A stretch of DNA of 64,000 nt, taken from Mycobacterium yunnanensis (lineage in GTDB: Bacteria > Actinomycetota > Actinomycetes > Mycobacteriales > Mycobacteriaceae). The notes beneath the pieces are model-generated. The model saw only the letters and a program-made list of their open reading frames with translations, was not told where the DNA came from and made no database searches. This document shows, one piece after another, positions 25,579 through 33,908 of the stretch. Within the stretch, counting starts at the first letter, position 1. Every line of letters begins with the position of its first letter. The position numbers were made by a program, and so were the translations under genes. Where the stretch lies: assembly GCF_025823185.1 (NCBI RefSeq), contig NZ_JACKVK010000005.1, forward strand, positions 248,001 through 312,000. The letters run 5' to 3'.

Positions 25579-26159
25579 CATATCCTCGGCGGATGGTCGC
25601 CACCCGCTCCCGCAATGCCCAGGAAACGCGCACTGACATCCTCGCCGCAGCACGTGCGTGCTTTGGCGCTGACGGGTACGAGCGCACGACGCTTCGAGCA
25701 GTGGCCGCCCACGTTGGCGTCGACCCCGCCCTCGTCATCAGATACTTCGGCAGCAAGCAAGACCTCTTCGCCGCCGCGGTGGACTTCACCCTCGACCTGC
25801 CCGACCTCACCGGCGTCGACCCCGACCGCGTCGCCGAGGTGTTGCTGCCCAAGTTCTTCGCCGTGTGGGAGGACGACCCGACCTTCGTCGCGCTGCTACG
25901 CGCGGCGATGACGTCGGCCAGCGCCGCAGACACGATGCGTAAGGTCTTCGCCACTCAGGTGGCACCGGTCCTGTTTGCCGTCACCCCCGACAACCCCGGT
26001 CAGCGGGCCGGCCTGATGGGATCCTTCATCATCGGCCTGGCGACTACCCGCTACGTCCTGACCAACCCGTTCGTGGCCGATTTGAGCCAGGACGAACTGA
26101 TTAGGTGGGCCGCTCCCGTCGTGCGTCAGCTCCTAGTCGGGCCGGCGCCCACGGGCTAG
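25575..26159 (+). CDS. TetR-family regulator
   Basis: The 194-residue protein has a TetR helix-turn-helix (ILAAARACFGADGYERTTLR, then VDPALVIRYFGSKQDLFAAA) and a C-terminal domain of the type found in many actinobacterial TetR proteins. The ATG at 25575 overlaps the stop of the secreted-protein gene (ATGA). An alternative ATG at 25593 gives the more usual start MVATRSRN. Its gene order makes it the prime candidate to control both its own transcript and the divergent mmpL-PKS operon through the TGACA-containing repeats. Direct evidence for that binding is lacking. Confidence 0.85.
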   Translation: MTYPRRMVATRSRNAQETRTDILAAARACFGADGYERTTLRAVAAHVGVDPALVIRYFGSKQDLFAAAVDFTLDLPDLTGVDPDRVAEVLLPKFFAVWEDDPTFVALLRAAMTSASAADTMRKVFATQVAPVLFAVTPDNPGQRAGLMGSFIIGLATTRYVLTNPFVADLSQDELIRWAAPVVRQLLVGPAPTG

Positions 26160-26281
26160 CGGCGCTCGGCGAAACGCTCAAGCGCCACCTGCCAGGTCGG
26201 GTGAAGGTACGTGGGATCGGCCCAAGACGGACGGCCACGTCGCCGCAGTCTGCACGGTCACAGTCCACGATGCGAGCTGCC

Positions 26282-26968
26282 TCAACGGTGAAACGTGACC
26301 GTTTCGGCGAGGGGTGCCCTGTCGACGCGGTGTCGGTGCGCGGGCGAGTCCGGGTCGGCGTAGCCGAACGAGATGCCGAAGAGCAGCTTGAGCTCGGAGG
26401 GCACGTCCAGAACCTCTCGAATGGGATCGGCGTAGAGGCCCAGCATCGTTTGGGGCACGCCACTGAGACCGTGCGCGGTGAGTGACAGCAGGAACGTTTG
26501 CGCGTACATGCCAACGTCGGCGGCCACCCGTACGCCGCCATACAAGTTGGGCATGAACAGCAGGCATGCGTGGGGCGCACCGAAGAACTCCAGGTTGCGC
26601 AGCACGGCGATCCGACGGTCCTCGCGCGCGTCTCGAGACACCCCCAGCATCTGGTAATAGGTTGCAGCCTGGGCCATCTGCCGATCGCTGTACTTTCCGC
26701 TGAGTTCGTCATAGCCCCAAGGGAAGTCGGGAGTGTGCGTGTCATCGGCCTCAGCGGACAGCATGGCCCTGCTCACGGCGTTGCGTGTCGCCCCCGAGAC
26801 GATGTGAACGTGCCACGGCTGAATGTTGGAGTTGGACGGCGTCTGACGCGCCTCTTCGGCGACTGACCGGATCAGCGCGTCGGGCACTGGGGTGGCGAGG
26901 AAGCTGCGCACCGACCGACGCTCACGGACGACGTCGTGGAAGGGTTTGACCTGGGGCACCTTGCGCAT
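26282..26968 (-). CDS. Nitroreductase-family flavoprotein
   Basis: The 228-residue protein has the FMN-binding start RERRSVRSF, then TPSNSNIQPWHVHIV, the typical NxQPW cofactor segment, and GVPQTMLGLY near the C-terminus. Family members use FMN and NAD(P)H to reduce nitro compounds, quinones or enoates in the cytosol. It is divergent from a MarR gene with a perfect 14-bp palindrome between them, so it is very likely repressed by that MarR protein and induced by a small aromatic or electrophilic compound. Confidence 0.9.
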   Translation of the reverse strand: MRKVPQVKPFHDVVRERRSVRSFLATPVPDALIRSVAEEARQTPSNSNIQPWHVHIVSGATRNAVSRAMLSAEADDTHTPDFPWGYDELSGKYSDRQMAQAATYYQMLGVSRDAREDRRIAVLRNLEFFGAPHACLLFMPNLYGGVRVAADVGMYAQTFLLSLTAHGLSGVPQTMLGLYADPIREVLDVPSELKLLFGISFGYADPDSPAHRHRVDRAPLAETVTFHR

Positions 26969-27022
26969 CTCCGATCACGACTCGATGATGTGCCGGAGAG
27001 CCTCACATCGAAGTTCATTTTG

Positions 27023-27036
27023 TCTAGTGCACTAGA
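27023..27036. promoter_or_regulatory. Perfect palindrome, probable MarR operator
   Basis: TCTAGTGCACTAGA is a perfect 14-bp palindrome in the 89-base gap between the nitroreductase and MarR genes, followed by a further half-site-like ACTAG at 27039-27043. It lies 21 bases before the MarR start, well placed for repression of both promoters. Confidence 0.72.
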
Positions 27037-27057
27037 TACTAGCGCGAGAGGATTCGG

Positions 27058-27492
27058 ATGACCGCCCGTCGCGCCACGAGCCGCCACGACGTCAACAAGC
27101 AGCTGTCATTCGCGCTCTACGGGGCAGCGAATCGGTTGGTGCGGATGCACAAGCCGTTCCTCGCGCCGCTGGGGTTGACCTTTCCTCAGTATCTGGTGAT
27201 GCTCGAATTGCTCGGCGAAGCGCCTCGCCCCGTCGGCGAGTTGGGTGCCAAATTGGGCATGGATACCGGCACGATCACACCGCTGGTGAAGCGACTCGAA
27301 CTGTCCGGGCTCATCACGCGCCGACGTGATCCCTCTGACGAGCGCCGTGTCCTGGTCGACCTGACACCGGCGGGTGAGGCGCTGCGGGACGGGGTGTGGG
27401 CGGTTCCCGACCAGATCAAGACCGCGTGCCAGATATCCGACGACAAGGCCCGCGAGCTGCGCGAGGCACTCGACGACGTGGGTCGCGCGTGA
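27058..27492 (+). CDS. MarR-family regulator
   Basis: The 144-residue protein is a standard MarR dimer subunit: LSFALYGAANRLVRM at the N-terminus, the winged helix with LGAKLGMDTGTITPLVKRLE, and the wing ITRRRDPSDERRVLVDLT. AGGA precedes ATG 27058. OhrR-type MarR proteins carry a reactive Cys near the N-terminus; here the only Cys is near residue 124, so oxidation sensing in the OhrR manner is unlikely. The palindrome and divergent nitroreductase gene indicate a local autoregulated repressor. Confidence 0.88.
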   Translation: MTARRATSRHDVNKQLSFALYGAANRLVRMHKPFLAPLGLTFPQYLVMLELLGEAPRPVGELGAKLGMDTGTITPLVKRLELSGLITRRRDPSDERRVLVDLTPAGEALRDGVWAVPDQIKTACQISDDKARELREALDDVGRA

Positions 27493-27501
27493 GCCTGGCC
27501 A

Positions 27502-27594
27502 ATGGACACGCCGCTCGCACTCTTGCTTGCCTGCCAGGGACATTGGATCACCGGACAGACCATCTTCGCCAACGGCGGATGCACCACACGGTAG
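27502..27594 (+). pseudogene. 3' remnant of an SDR gene
   Basis: The plus strand reads HWITGQTIFANGGCTTR and a stop, matching the C-terminal WWITGQTILANGGYTTR of the SDR at 46968-47747. About 30 codons are open from 27502, but nothing upstream resembles the Rossmann or catalytic parts of an SDR; the MarR gene ends ten bases before. It is a truncated tail left by a rearrangement, not a functional gene. Confidence 0.8.
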
Positions 27595-27666
27595 CCATGA
27601 CCACCCCACACCATGTGAAGGCGGCGGGTCATCGGCGACCGCATGGGGCGGCCGAGCTGTCAGAAT

Positions 27667-29178
27667 ATGGACGTGGCCGACCGGGTGAGTCTCGACCGGG
27701 AGCAACTGGGGCGCTTGATGGCGATCGTCCAGGAACTCGGCGTTGGCGAGGATCTGGACGACATTCTCCAGCACGTCGCCGCGGCGGTCGTGGATGTCAT
27801 CGGCTTCGATGCCGTCGCGGTCAACGTGGTGACCAGGTCTGGTGACCTGGAGGTTCGCACCGTGGTCGGCCCGCCGGAACTCGAGACCTTGTTGGGCGGG
27901 GCGCTCCCCCAAGACGGCTGGTTGGCGTTGCTCGATGCCAGTGAGCAGTGGGGAGAGCTACGGTTTTGCAGGTCACCGGTCCTGGATGACTCGGTTCCGC
28001 ACGTCGATCCGCGGCCGGACCGTTTGTCGACGCCAGCGGTGTCACCCGTGGGCCTTGATGTCGAGCCGTGGCAGCCGGAATTCGCGCTGCTGGTCCCGTT
28101 GTGGCGTGCTCCCCGTGAGCTCTTGGGCGTCATCAGTGTGGACCTCCCGCGAACGGGTCTGACTCCAGACTTCCAGCAACGCGCGCTTCTGGAACTGTTC
28201 GGTACGCAGGCCGCTGCAGCAATCGCGCGGGTGCATGCCTTCGATCTGGCCTCGGGTAAGGCCAGTTTGTATCGGGCAGCGTTCGTGGCGTCCCCGGCCC
28301 CGACGCTGGTACTGGACGCCCATCTGTTCGTCACCGACGTCAACGCCGCCTTCCTGGACTTGGCCGAGGCGCTCGAGGACGAAGTGTTGGGCCGCACGCT
28401 CGCTGACCTCGTGATCCTGCCCGGTTCCGACATCGAGCAGACGACCGCTCTCGATGCGCTCGGGGTGAACGAGTCGACGATCCTGGCCGAGGAATGCGCA
28501 TTGCGCCACCCCCGAGGGCACGCCTGGGACCGGTGGGTGCAGGTGACGGCTCGCCGAGTGGACGATGCGACGACCGGACCGAATTACGTGTGCCTCGTCG
28601 GCGATCGCACCGCCGTCCGTCAGAGGATGGACGAGCTACGGAAGCGGGCAGAGCGCGACGACCTGACGGGGTTGTACCTGCGTGCGGCCGGCATGAATGA
28701 GCTCGCGGCGCGATGTCAGCCGGCGGCGGCTGATACTGCTGACCCCGACGTACACGACCCCGCGGTGACGCAGGCGGTGCTGTACTGCGACCTGGACGGT
28801 TTCAAGCAAGTCAACGACGCTGACGGGCATCGCGCGGGTGACGAGGTGCTTGCCGCGGTGGCCCGTTGTCTGACAGCGGCCGCCGAGCCCTCTGACATCT
28901 TATGCCGTTGGGGCGGAGACGAATTCGTGCTCATTGCCAGCCGAACGACCATGGGAGAGATCGTCGATCTGGCAAACGAGTTGGTTTCCGCCGTTCGGAC
29001 ACTCGCAGCTGCCGCCCCGCCCGGTGAACCCGTACGAGCACTGGGCGTGTCGGTCGGCATCGCCGAGTTCACCCCACCCGCGGACCCGACCGCGGTGCTC
29101 GAAGCTGCCGACGCAGCGCTCTACCGCGCGAAGACCGACGCCCACCAACGAGTCCACGTGCACGCACCCCTTCCGTGA
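27667..29178 (+). CDS. GAF-PAS-GGDEF diguanylate cyclase
   Basis: The 503-residue protein has a GAF-like sensor (about 15-180), a PAS-like region (about 200-310, LYRAAFVASPAPTLVLDAHL) and a GGDEF domain (about 330-500). The GGDEF domain has DDLTGLYLR, CDLDGFKQVND and the active-site motif GGDEF at 416-420, all intact, so synthesis of c-di-GMP from two GTP is expected. No EAL domain is present. ATG 27667 is chosen; 27643 in the same frame is possible. No partner gene is adjacent. A second GGDEF protein lies at 38590. Confidence 0.88.
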   Translation: MDVADRVSLDREQLGRLMAIVQELGVGEDLDDILQHVAAAVVDVIGFDAVAVNVVTRSGDLEVRTVVGPPELETLLGGALPQDGWLALLDASEQWGELRFCRSPVLDDSVPHVDPRPDRLSTPAVSPVGLDVEPWQPEFALLVPLWRAPRELLGVISVDLPRTGLTPDFQQRALLELFGTQAAAAIARVHAFDLASGKASLYRAAFVASPAPTLVLDAHLFVTDVNAAFLDLAEALEDEVLGRTLADLVILPGSDIEQTTALDALGVNESTILAEECALRHPRGHAWDRWVQVTARRVDDATTGPNYVCLVGDRTAVRQRMDELRKRAERDDLTGLYLRAAGMNELAARCQPAAADTADPDVHDPAVTQAVLYCDLDGFKQVNDADGHRAGDEVLAAVARCLTAAAEPSDILCRWGGDEFVLIASRTTMGEIVDLANELVSAVRTLAAAAPPGEPVRALGVSVGIAEFTPPADPTAVLEAADAALYRAKTDAHQRVHVHAPLP

Positions 29179-29231
29179 CCGTCGCACACCTGGCGCAACG
29201 CCTCGTGGCGAGCCGCACGTACGACGGGGCC

Positions 29232-30002
29232 TCACACGAGGCCGCCGTCGGCGGCGATGGCTTGTCCGGTGATCCACCGAGCGGCGCGGGAGGCCAAGAA
29301 GGCGACGACGTCGGCGATGTCCTCGGGTTCTCCGAGACGTCGCAGGGCGGTGCGGTTGGCGACGGCGTGGTCGTCGTCGCCATGGTCATGGCTGGTCCAC
29401 ATGTCGGTCCGGGTGGCGCCGGGCCTCACGCTGTTGACAGTGATCTGGCGTGGGCCCAGTTCTTGGGCCGCCGTGCGGACGAGCGCATCACCGGCGGCCT
29501 TGCTCGCCGCGTACAGCCCTCCGCCCTGCCGCGGGGGCAGACTGGCCCGGGAGATGACGATGATTCGTCCGCCGTCTGAGAGGTGTTGCGCTGCTTGCTT
29601 GATGGCTACGAAGGTGGCGCGGGCGTTGGTCGCGAAGACGGCGTCGAAGACGGCGTCGCTCGTCTGCGCAATAGGACCGTGGTGTCCGATGCCGGCGTTG
29701 CTGACCACGACGTCCAGCCGTCCGTACCGCTCGAGGGTTGTGTCGAACAGTCTTCGAAGCTGGTCGGGGTCGGCGACGTCGGCCTGGGCGGTGACCGCGC
29801 GTCCGCCGACGGAGGCGATGGCGTCGACGACGTCGTCGGCGGACTGCTGGTCGGTGCGGTAGTTGACCATTACGGCGAAACCGTCGGCGGCGAGCCGGAT
29901 GGCGATCGCCGCACCGATGCCCCGCGAGCCGCCGGTGATCAGTGCAACCTTGCCAGCGGTGTCACCGGACGGTTTGCGCGACGTAACGCTGCTACTGGCC
30001 AT
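29232..30002 (-). CDS. SDR oxidoreductase, FabG-like
   Basis: The 256-residue protein has TGGSRGIG, NAG in VVSNAGIGHHG, a catalytic Ser in VISRASLPP and YAASK. It ends WITGQAIAADGG, the usual cofactor-proximal tail. GSRGIG with NYRTD after the second strand suggests NADP preference. ATG 30002 gives the normal length; another ATG lies at 30014, and the frame runs on to 30515 over unrelated DNA. No regulator is directly adjacent; it is convergent with the GGDEF gene. The substrate is not predictable from sequence. Confidence 0.87.
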   Translation of the reverse strand: MASSSVTSRKPSGDTAGKVALITGGSRGIGAAIAIRLAADGFAVMVNYRTDQQSADDVVDAIASVGGRAVTAQADVADPDQLRRLFDTTLERYGRLDVVVSNAGIGHHGPIAQTSDAVFDAVFATNARATFVAIKQAAQHLSDGGRIIVISRASLPPRQGGGLYAASKAAGDALVRTAAQELGPRQITVNSVRPGATRTDMWTSHDHGDDDHAVANRTALRRLGEPEDIADVVAFLASRAARWITGQAIAADGGLV

Positions 30003-30197
30003 ACGAGCAACCATAGAATGAGGAACTCGGCGTCGACATTGCCGTTGGGCGGCTGCTGGTGCTGGATCGTCGAACCGGTGAGGGTAACCGAGGCGACACC
30101 TCGATTCCGCCGAGCCGATGAGTTGTGTGGGTAGCAACGGTCTGTTCAGGGGAAGAGGAAATGCCCCGGGGTCACGTCCGCTCAGGGGCGAGGAGAA

Positions 30198-30614
30198 ATG
30201 GTCGTGAAGCAGATCAACTACGCCGCCGCCTGTGCGGCCGTCGTCGCGACCATGACGGCCTGCGGGGCAGGCATCTCGCCTGAACCGTCGAACGTTGGCC
30301 AGGCGGTCACGCCCACCACGACGGTTGACACGGCCACTCCGTGCGGGCAGTCGACGAAGGACGCGCTGAGGGCGGTTGCGCAGCGCCGATTTGGTGGCAA
30401 CTCCAGGCAGCCGTTCTCGATCTCGGAGGTGCGGTGCGTCGGTGACTGGGCGAAGGTCATCGTCGACACGCGGTCGGTTCCCGACGCAAACCCCCCAAGC
30501 ATCGTGCTCTACCACTACGACGGGAATGGTTGGCGTGCGGTGCTATACGGCAGCGGATTCAATTGCACCAACGAAGGCGTGCCACCGTCCATTGCCGCGG
30601 AACTCGCGTGCTGA
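30198..30614 (+). CDS. Putative lipoprotein
   Basis: The 138-residue product has a basic start, a hydrophobic stretch (INYAAACAAVVATMTAC) and a lipobox ending at Cys22 (TMTAC), then a Thr/Pro-rich linker and a small domain with four further cysteines (PCGQ, VRCVG, NCTNEG, ELAC) that could form two disulfides. It should be lipid-anchored on the outer face of the cytoplasmic membrane. AGGAG precedes ATG 30198. The domain resembles small Cys-paired mycobacterial exported proteins of unknown role. It is convergent with, and two bases from, the AraC-type gene. Confidence 0.75.
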   Translation: MVVKQINYAAACAAVVATMTACGAGISPEPSNVGQAVTPTTTVDTATPCGQSTKDALRAVAQRRFGGNSRQPFSISEVRCVGDWAKVIVDTRSVPDANPPSIVLYHYDGNGWRAVLYGSGFNCTNEGVPPSIAAELAC

Positions 30615-30615
30615 C

Positions 30616-31650
30616 TCAACCTGGTGTGGGTTCAACGGCGCCAGCACCGGGGGCCAGTGAAGGGCGATGGGGACGTCCGCCGAGGCGAAGCGTGTGCGAT
30701 GGGCTTTGCCCGTACTGTTGCCGATACTGACCGGCGAATCGGCCCAGATGCAGAAACCCCCATCGGGTGGCGACCGTAGTGACGGTGGCCGAGTCAGGTG
30801 AGTGAGAGAGCAATTCTGCGTGCACCCTTTCCAGTCGAAGTCGCCGTAGATACGCCATCGGCGACGGATGACCGGATCTGTCGAATGCCCGCTGCAGGGC
30901 TCGGGCGCTGACTCCGGTGGCGCTCGCCAGTTGCGCAGTGGTCCAAGGCTTTTGCGGATCAGCATTCATCAAGTCGATCGCCCGCTTCGTCACTGCCGCG
31001 CCAGCCGGAGAATCACGTGCGCTCAGCGCATCGGCGAAGTTGTGATGCTGCATCTGCAGTAGCCCCTGGATCAGCAGAAGCTGAAGATTGCCCACCGCGA
31101 GCGGGTGGTTCAGAAGACCGCCGGGTTGCCATGCCTGACGCCCCAAGAGCCGCACCAAATAGTACCAATCCCGCGCGGCGGCAGATTCGAGATCGAAGTG
31201 TCGATCGAATGTAATGCGTTGGTAAACCGTCCGATTCAGCATCGCCTCGAGTTGACTCCGCATCTGCGACTCGTCCACCTTGACACAAAGCTGATCGCAG
31301 TCGGCCGACCAATCGAGCTGGCACGGCGTTCCCGGTGTGAACACGGCAACCGCCCCGGCGGTCGTGTGGAGACTCTCTCCGTCGCGCCAGCGATTCATCG
31401 CTGATCCGGACAGCGGTGCGTCGATGTAGTAAGCGGTGACGTCCTCGGCTCGGATCTCGATGTCCACCCCGAAGCCCACACTGCCGACGGTCACCATGGG
31501 AAGTTGCAGAGCCTTCATCTGCATCATCACCGCTGTGTCACCGACGGGATCTAGGTCGGCGGCGACGTAGAAGTGGCGCAGGGCGTCGGTGGCCACGTCG
31601 ACGTCGGTCGTCTCGATCTCTGCCGCCTGGCCGAACGGCGCGTCGGTCAT
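30616..31650 (-). CDS. AraC-family regulator
   Basis: The 344-residue protein has an N-terminal AraC_binding_2-type sensor (about 20-200, with AVAVFTPGTPCQLDWSADC) and a C-terminal AraC double helix-turn-helix (QLASATGVSARALQRAFDRS and VTTVATRWGFLHLGRFAGQY). ATG 31650 gives the usual start; the longer frame adds an Arg-rich leader. This subgroup includes activators of alkane, nitrile or oxygenase operons, but no such operon is adjacent here. It is divergent from the STAS gene at 31850 across 199 bases. Confidence 0.87.
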   Translation of the reverse strand: MTDAPFGQAAEIETTDVDVATDALRHFYVAADLDPVGDTAVMMQMKALQLPMVTVGSVGFGVDIEIRAEDVTAYYIDAPLSGSAMNRWRDGESLHTTAGAVAVFTPGTPCQLDWSADCDQLCVKVDESQMRSQLEAMLNRTVYQRITFDRHFDLESAAARDWYYLVRLLGRQAWQPGGLLNHPLAVGNLQLLLIQGLLQMQHHNFADALSARDSPAGAAVTKRAIDLMNADPQKPWTTAQLASATGVSARALQRAFDRSGHPSPMAYLRRLRLERVHAELLSHSPDSATVTTVATRWGFLHLGRFAGQYRQQYGQSPSHTLRLGGRPHRPSLAPGAGAVEPTPG

Positions 31651-31849
31651 GTGGTGCTCCCAGTTTGCTGTGTGCGAGCGGCTCCTCGCGTGGAATGCTA
31701 GTCCGCCGCCGGCCGTCTGTACGCGTCGGCAACCCGGCCCTACCGCCATCACCTGGCGTCAATCGGCCAGAGCGCAGGCGGTCCTCGGCTAGCGAGGTGC
31801 GCATTCCACCTGATTACGTCGCCAGGAACGATACGTGGGAGGTGGATGA

Positions 31850-32389
31850 GTGATCGACGACGAAGCCGTCGGCTGGCAGCACGGTTGGGCCTCGACGCAC
31901 GGGCGGCTCGCCAACCTGGCGCGAATCGTCGTTGCCTCCGGAGACATGAACGGTACCGAGTCGTCGATCCTGCGTCGCCGACTAGCCGACGAACTCGACG
32001 GGGAACCCACCCGATTGGTGCTCGAGCTCTCCCGCGTGACGTCGGTCGGGAGTGCCTTCATCGACGTCCTCACCGACGCCTCGGCCACGGCCGGCGAAGC
32101 TGACATATCGTTTTGCCTCGTGGCGCCGCCGAATGGCCCCGTGGTCGATGCGCTCACTGCTGCCGCATTGGACGAACTCTTCGAGATCTCGGCAACCCTC
32201 AGCGAAGCCCTGATCGCCGTCAACCATTCGGAGACAGTCGGTGCGGCCGTCGTCGAAGGGGCGCAACGCGCTCGTGAGCGAGCGCAGTTGATCTGCGAGG
32301 CAGCCCGGAAGACGCGCGATCACAGCCGACGGCTGCGAGGCTGGGGGCCGCGCGCGCACGGTTCCGAGCTTCCGTCGGGCGGCGACTGA
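31850..32389 (+). CDS. STAS-domain protein, anti-sigma-antagonist-like
   Basis: The 179-residue protein has a STAS fold at about residues 20-125: a first strand near IVVASGDMN, then TRLVLELSRVTSVGSAFIDV, where the conserved Ser/Thr phospho-site region of SpoIIAA-like proteins falls (VTSVGS). The C-terminal 50 residues are Arg-rich and helical. Such proteins bind anti-sigma kinases. The only RsbW-like protein in the window is far away (2383), so a partnership is unproven. GTG 31850 is supported by GGGAGG upstream. Confidence 0.7.
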   Translation: MIDDEAVGWQHGWASTHGRLANLARIVVASGDMNGTESSILRRRLADELDGEPTRLVLELSRVTSVGSAFIDVLTDASATAGEADISFCLVAPPNGPVVDALTAAALDELFEISATLSEALIAVNHSETVGAAVVEGAQRARERAQLICEAARKTRDHSRRLRGWGPRAHGSELPSGGD

Positions 32390-32461
32390 TACCGGTCGTA
32401 ACCGCACGAAGGCTGCTCGGGCGCCGCTGGGCTCCATCGCGGCTCCCGGAGAGGGGTGCCG

Positions 32462-32998
32462 TCAGTGTTCGGTCGTCCACGGGTCGGGTTCACCGTCGAG
32501 GGGGACCTGAAGTACGCCGAGGACGCGGGCGACGCCCATGTAGTGCCCGACGAGTACGACGACGGTCAACAGGTCTCGGTCGTCGAGGACGTGATGGACC
32601 GCAGTGAACGTGGAGTCGGAAACGGTTGAACCGTCGATGATCTCATCGACGAAGCGTAAGACGGTGATGAAGTCCTGCGGTAAGACGTCATCGCTAATTC
32701 GTTCGTCTTCGATGGCGTCCACCTGGGCTGTTGTCCAACCGTGTTGCCGCGCCTGGCTCAGATGCTGAAATCGCTCGTAGGCGCTGCGCTGTCGTGCCGC
32801 GACTCGCAGGATCACGCCCTCGCGCCAGGCAGGGTCCAACGGAGAGGCGCGGAGCGCATTCGCGGTCTCCGGTAGCTGGCCGGCCAGGCTGTCGTCGAGG
32901 AGCAGCAGAGCGCGAGTGAGGTTGGAGGGGAAGCGATCGAACTGTGCCTTGCGCCGGCCGGTGAGCGTTGCCGGGTCGACGAGAGGAATACGCGTCAT
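32462..32998 (-). CDS. Carboxymuconolactone-decarboxylase-family protein
   Basis: The 178-residue protein fits the CMD/AhpD superfamily: PLDPAWREGVILRVAARQRS, then AYERFQHLSQARQHG, the helix that carries catalytic residues in this fold. The CxxC of AhpD peroxidases is absent; the YERFQH form is nearer to decarboxylase-like members. It overlaps the preceding alpha/beta hydrolase gene by one base (TGATG), so the two are co-translated. With that PcaD-like hydrolase it resembles a minimal beta-ketoadipate-type pair, but a role in aromatic breakdown is inferred only. Confidence 0.8.
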   Translation of the reverse strand: MTRIPLVDPATLTGRRKAQFDRFPSNLTRALLLLDDSLAGQLPETANALRASPLDPAWREGVILRVAARQRSAYERFQHLSQARQHGWTTAQVDAIEDERISDDVLPQDFITVLRFVDEIIDGSTVSDSTFTAVHHVLDDRDLLTVVVLVGHYMGVARVLGVLQVPLDGEPDPWTTEH

Positions 32999-33795
32999 CA
33001 GCGGGACCGCGCCGTCTCGACATCGTGTAAGAACGCCGCCAGATGGCCCGTGACGGCGGCGGGTTGCTCGATCGGTGACAGGTGGGCCGCCTGCTCGATG
33101 ATCGCCATGCGCGCGTTCGGGATGCCGCCGCGTAGCTCTTCGGCCGAGGACACCGGCGAACTCGAATCGTGCTCGCCGACCAACACCAGCGTCGGCACGT
33201 CGATCGCACCCAGCGTCGCGCAGGAGTCGAAGGCGGCGATCATCTCCCACAGGGCGGCCTGCACGCCGACGTCGTTGTTCATCAACGTCTTCTCAGCCCG
33301 GTCGACTATGTCGGGTCGACGGTCCCTCGTCTCCGGCAGGAACCAATGCTCGAAGAGCCCGCCGAGGATCGCCGACATCCCCTCCTCCCGCAGCGCGGTA
33401 GCTCGCTGCCTCATCGCGGACTGCCCTTCCGGTGCGAACCGGGCGGCGGTGTCCAACAGAGCCAGCGAGTCGACGAGGCCCGGGGCGGCGAGCGCAACGT
33501 GCTGCGCGATGAGTCCACCGACCGAGAGGCCGACCAGGGCCACCGGGCCGACGCCCAACTCGGCGATGGCCGTCGACGTCGACTTGGAGATCTGCTCGAT
33601 GGTGATGGCCGTCGCGGGTGCGATGCTGGCGCCATGACCTGGCAGGTCGAACGCGATGACATCGAATTCATCGCCCAATGCTGCGATCTGCGCGTCCCAG
33701 TAGGTCAGGTCCAGCCCCGCCGAATGCAGAAGGACCACCGCAGGGGTCTCCCCACGCGGGCCGGTGCGCACGACATTGAGCTGATGGGACACCAT
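32998..33795 (-). CDS. Alpha/beta hydrolase, 3-oxoadipate enol-lactonase-like
   Basis: The 265-residue protein has VLLHSAG (oxyanion), the FDLPGHG turn, nucleophile GLSVGG (Ser91), acid in GEHDSSSP and base in EQAAHLSPIEQP. This combination is typical of PcaD-type enol-lactonases and related esterases. ATG 33795 has GGAG at good spacing. It is the first gene of a two-gene operon with the CMD-family gene and is divergent from a LysR gene, a common arrangement for aromatic-acid catabolic genes. The substrate is not proven. Confidence 0.85.
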   Translation of the reverse strand: MVSHQLNVVRTGPRGETPAVVLLHSAGLDLTYWDAQIAALGDEFDVIAFDLPGHGASIAPATAITIEQISKSTSTAIAELGVGPVALVGLSVGGLIAQHVALAAPGLVDSLALLDTAARFAPEGQSAMRQRATALREEGMSAILGGLFEHWFLPETRDRRPDIVDRAEKTLMNNDVGVQAALWEMIAAFDSCATLGAIDVPTLVLVGEHDSSSPVSSAEELRGGIPNARMAIIEQAAHLSPIEQPAAVTGHLAAFLHDVETARSR

Positions 33796-33845
33796 GAAGG
33801 ATCTCCTTTTGCGAGGCAGACTTTCATTCATGGTCGTCGTTCAGC

Positions 33846-33884
33846 GCTTAGTACGTCCAACGATGATGAGTGCACACACTAAGC
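33846..33884. promoter_or_regulatory. Inverted repeat in the LysR/hydrolase intergenic region
   Basis: GCTTAGT at 33846-33852 and ACTAAGC at 33878-33884 are perfect inverted arms separated by 25 bases. The site lies 51 bases before the hydrolase start and 24 bases before the LysR start, and may be the LysR-type binding region for the divergent pair. Confidence 0.5.
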
Positions 33885-33908
33885 ACTAGGGTCGATATAT
33901 TCGACGGC

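Noticed and set aside
30003..30515. N-terminal extension of the SDR frame at 29232-30002
   Set aside because: It covers the lipoprotein gene antisense and has no SDR or signal features.
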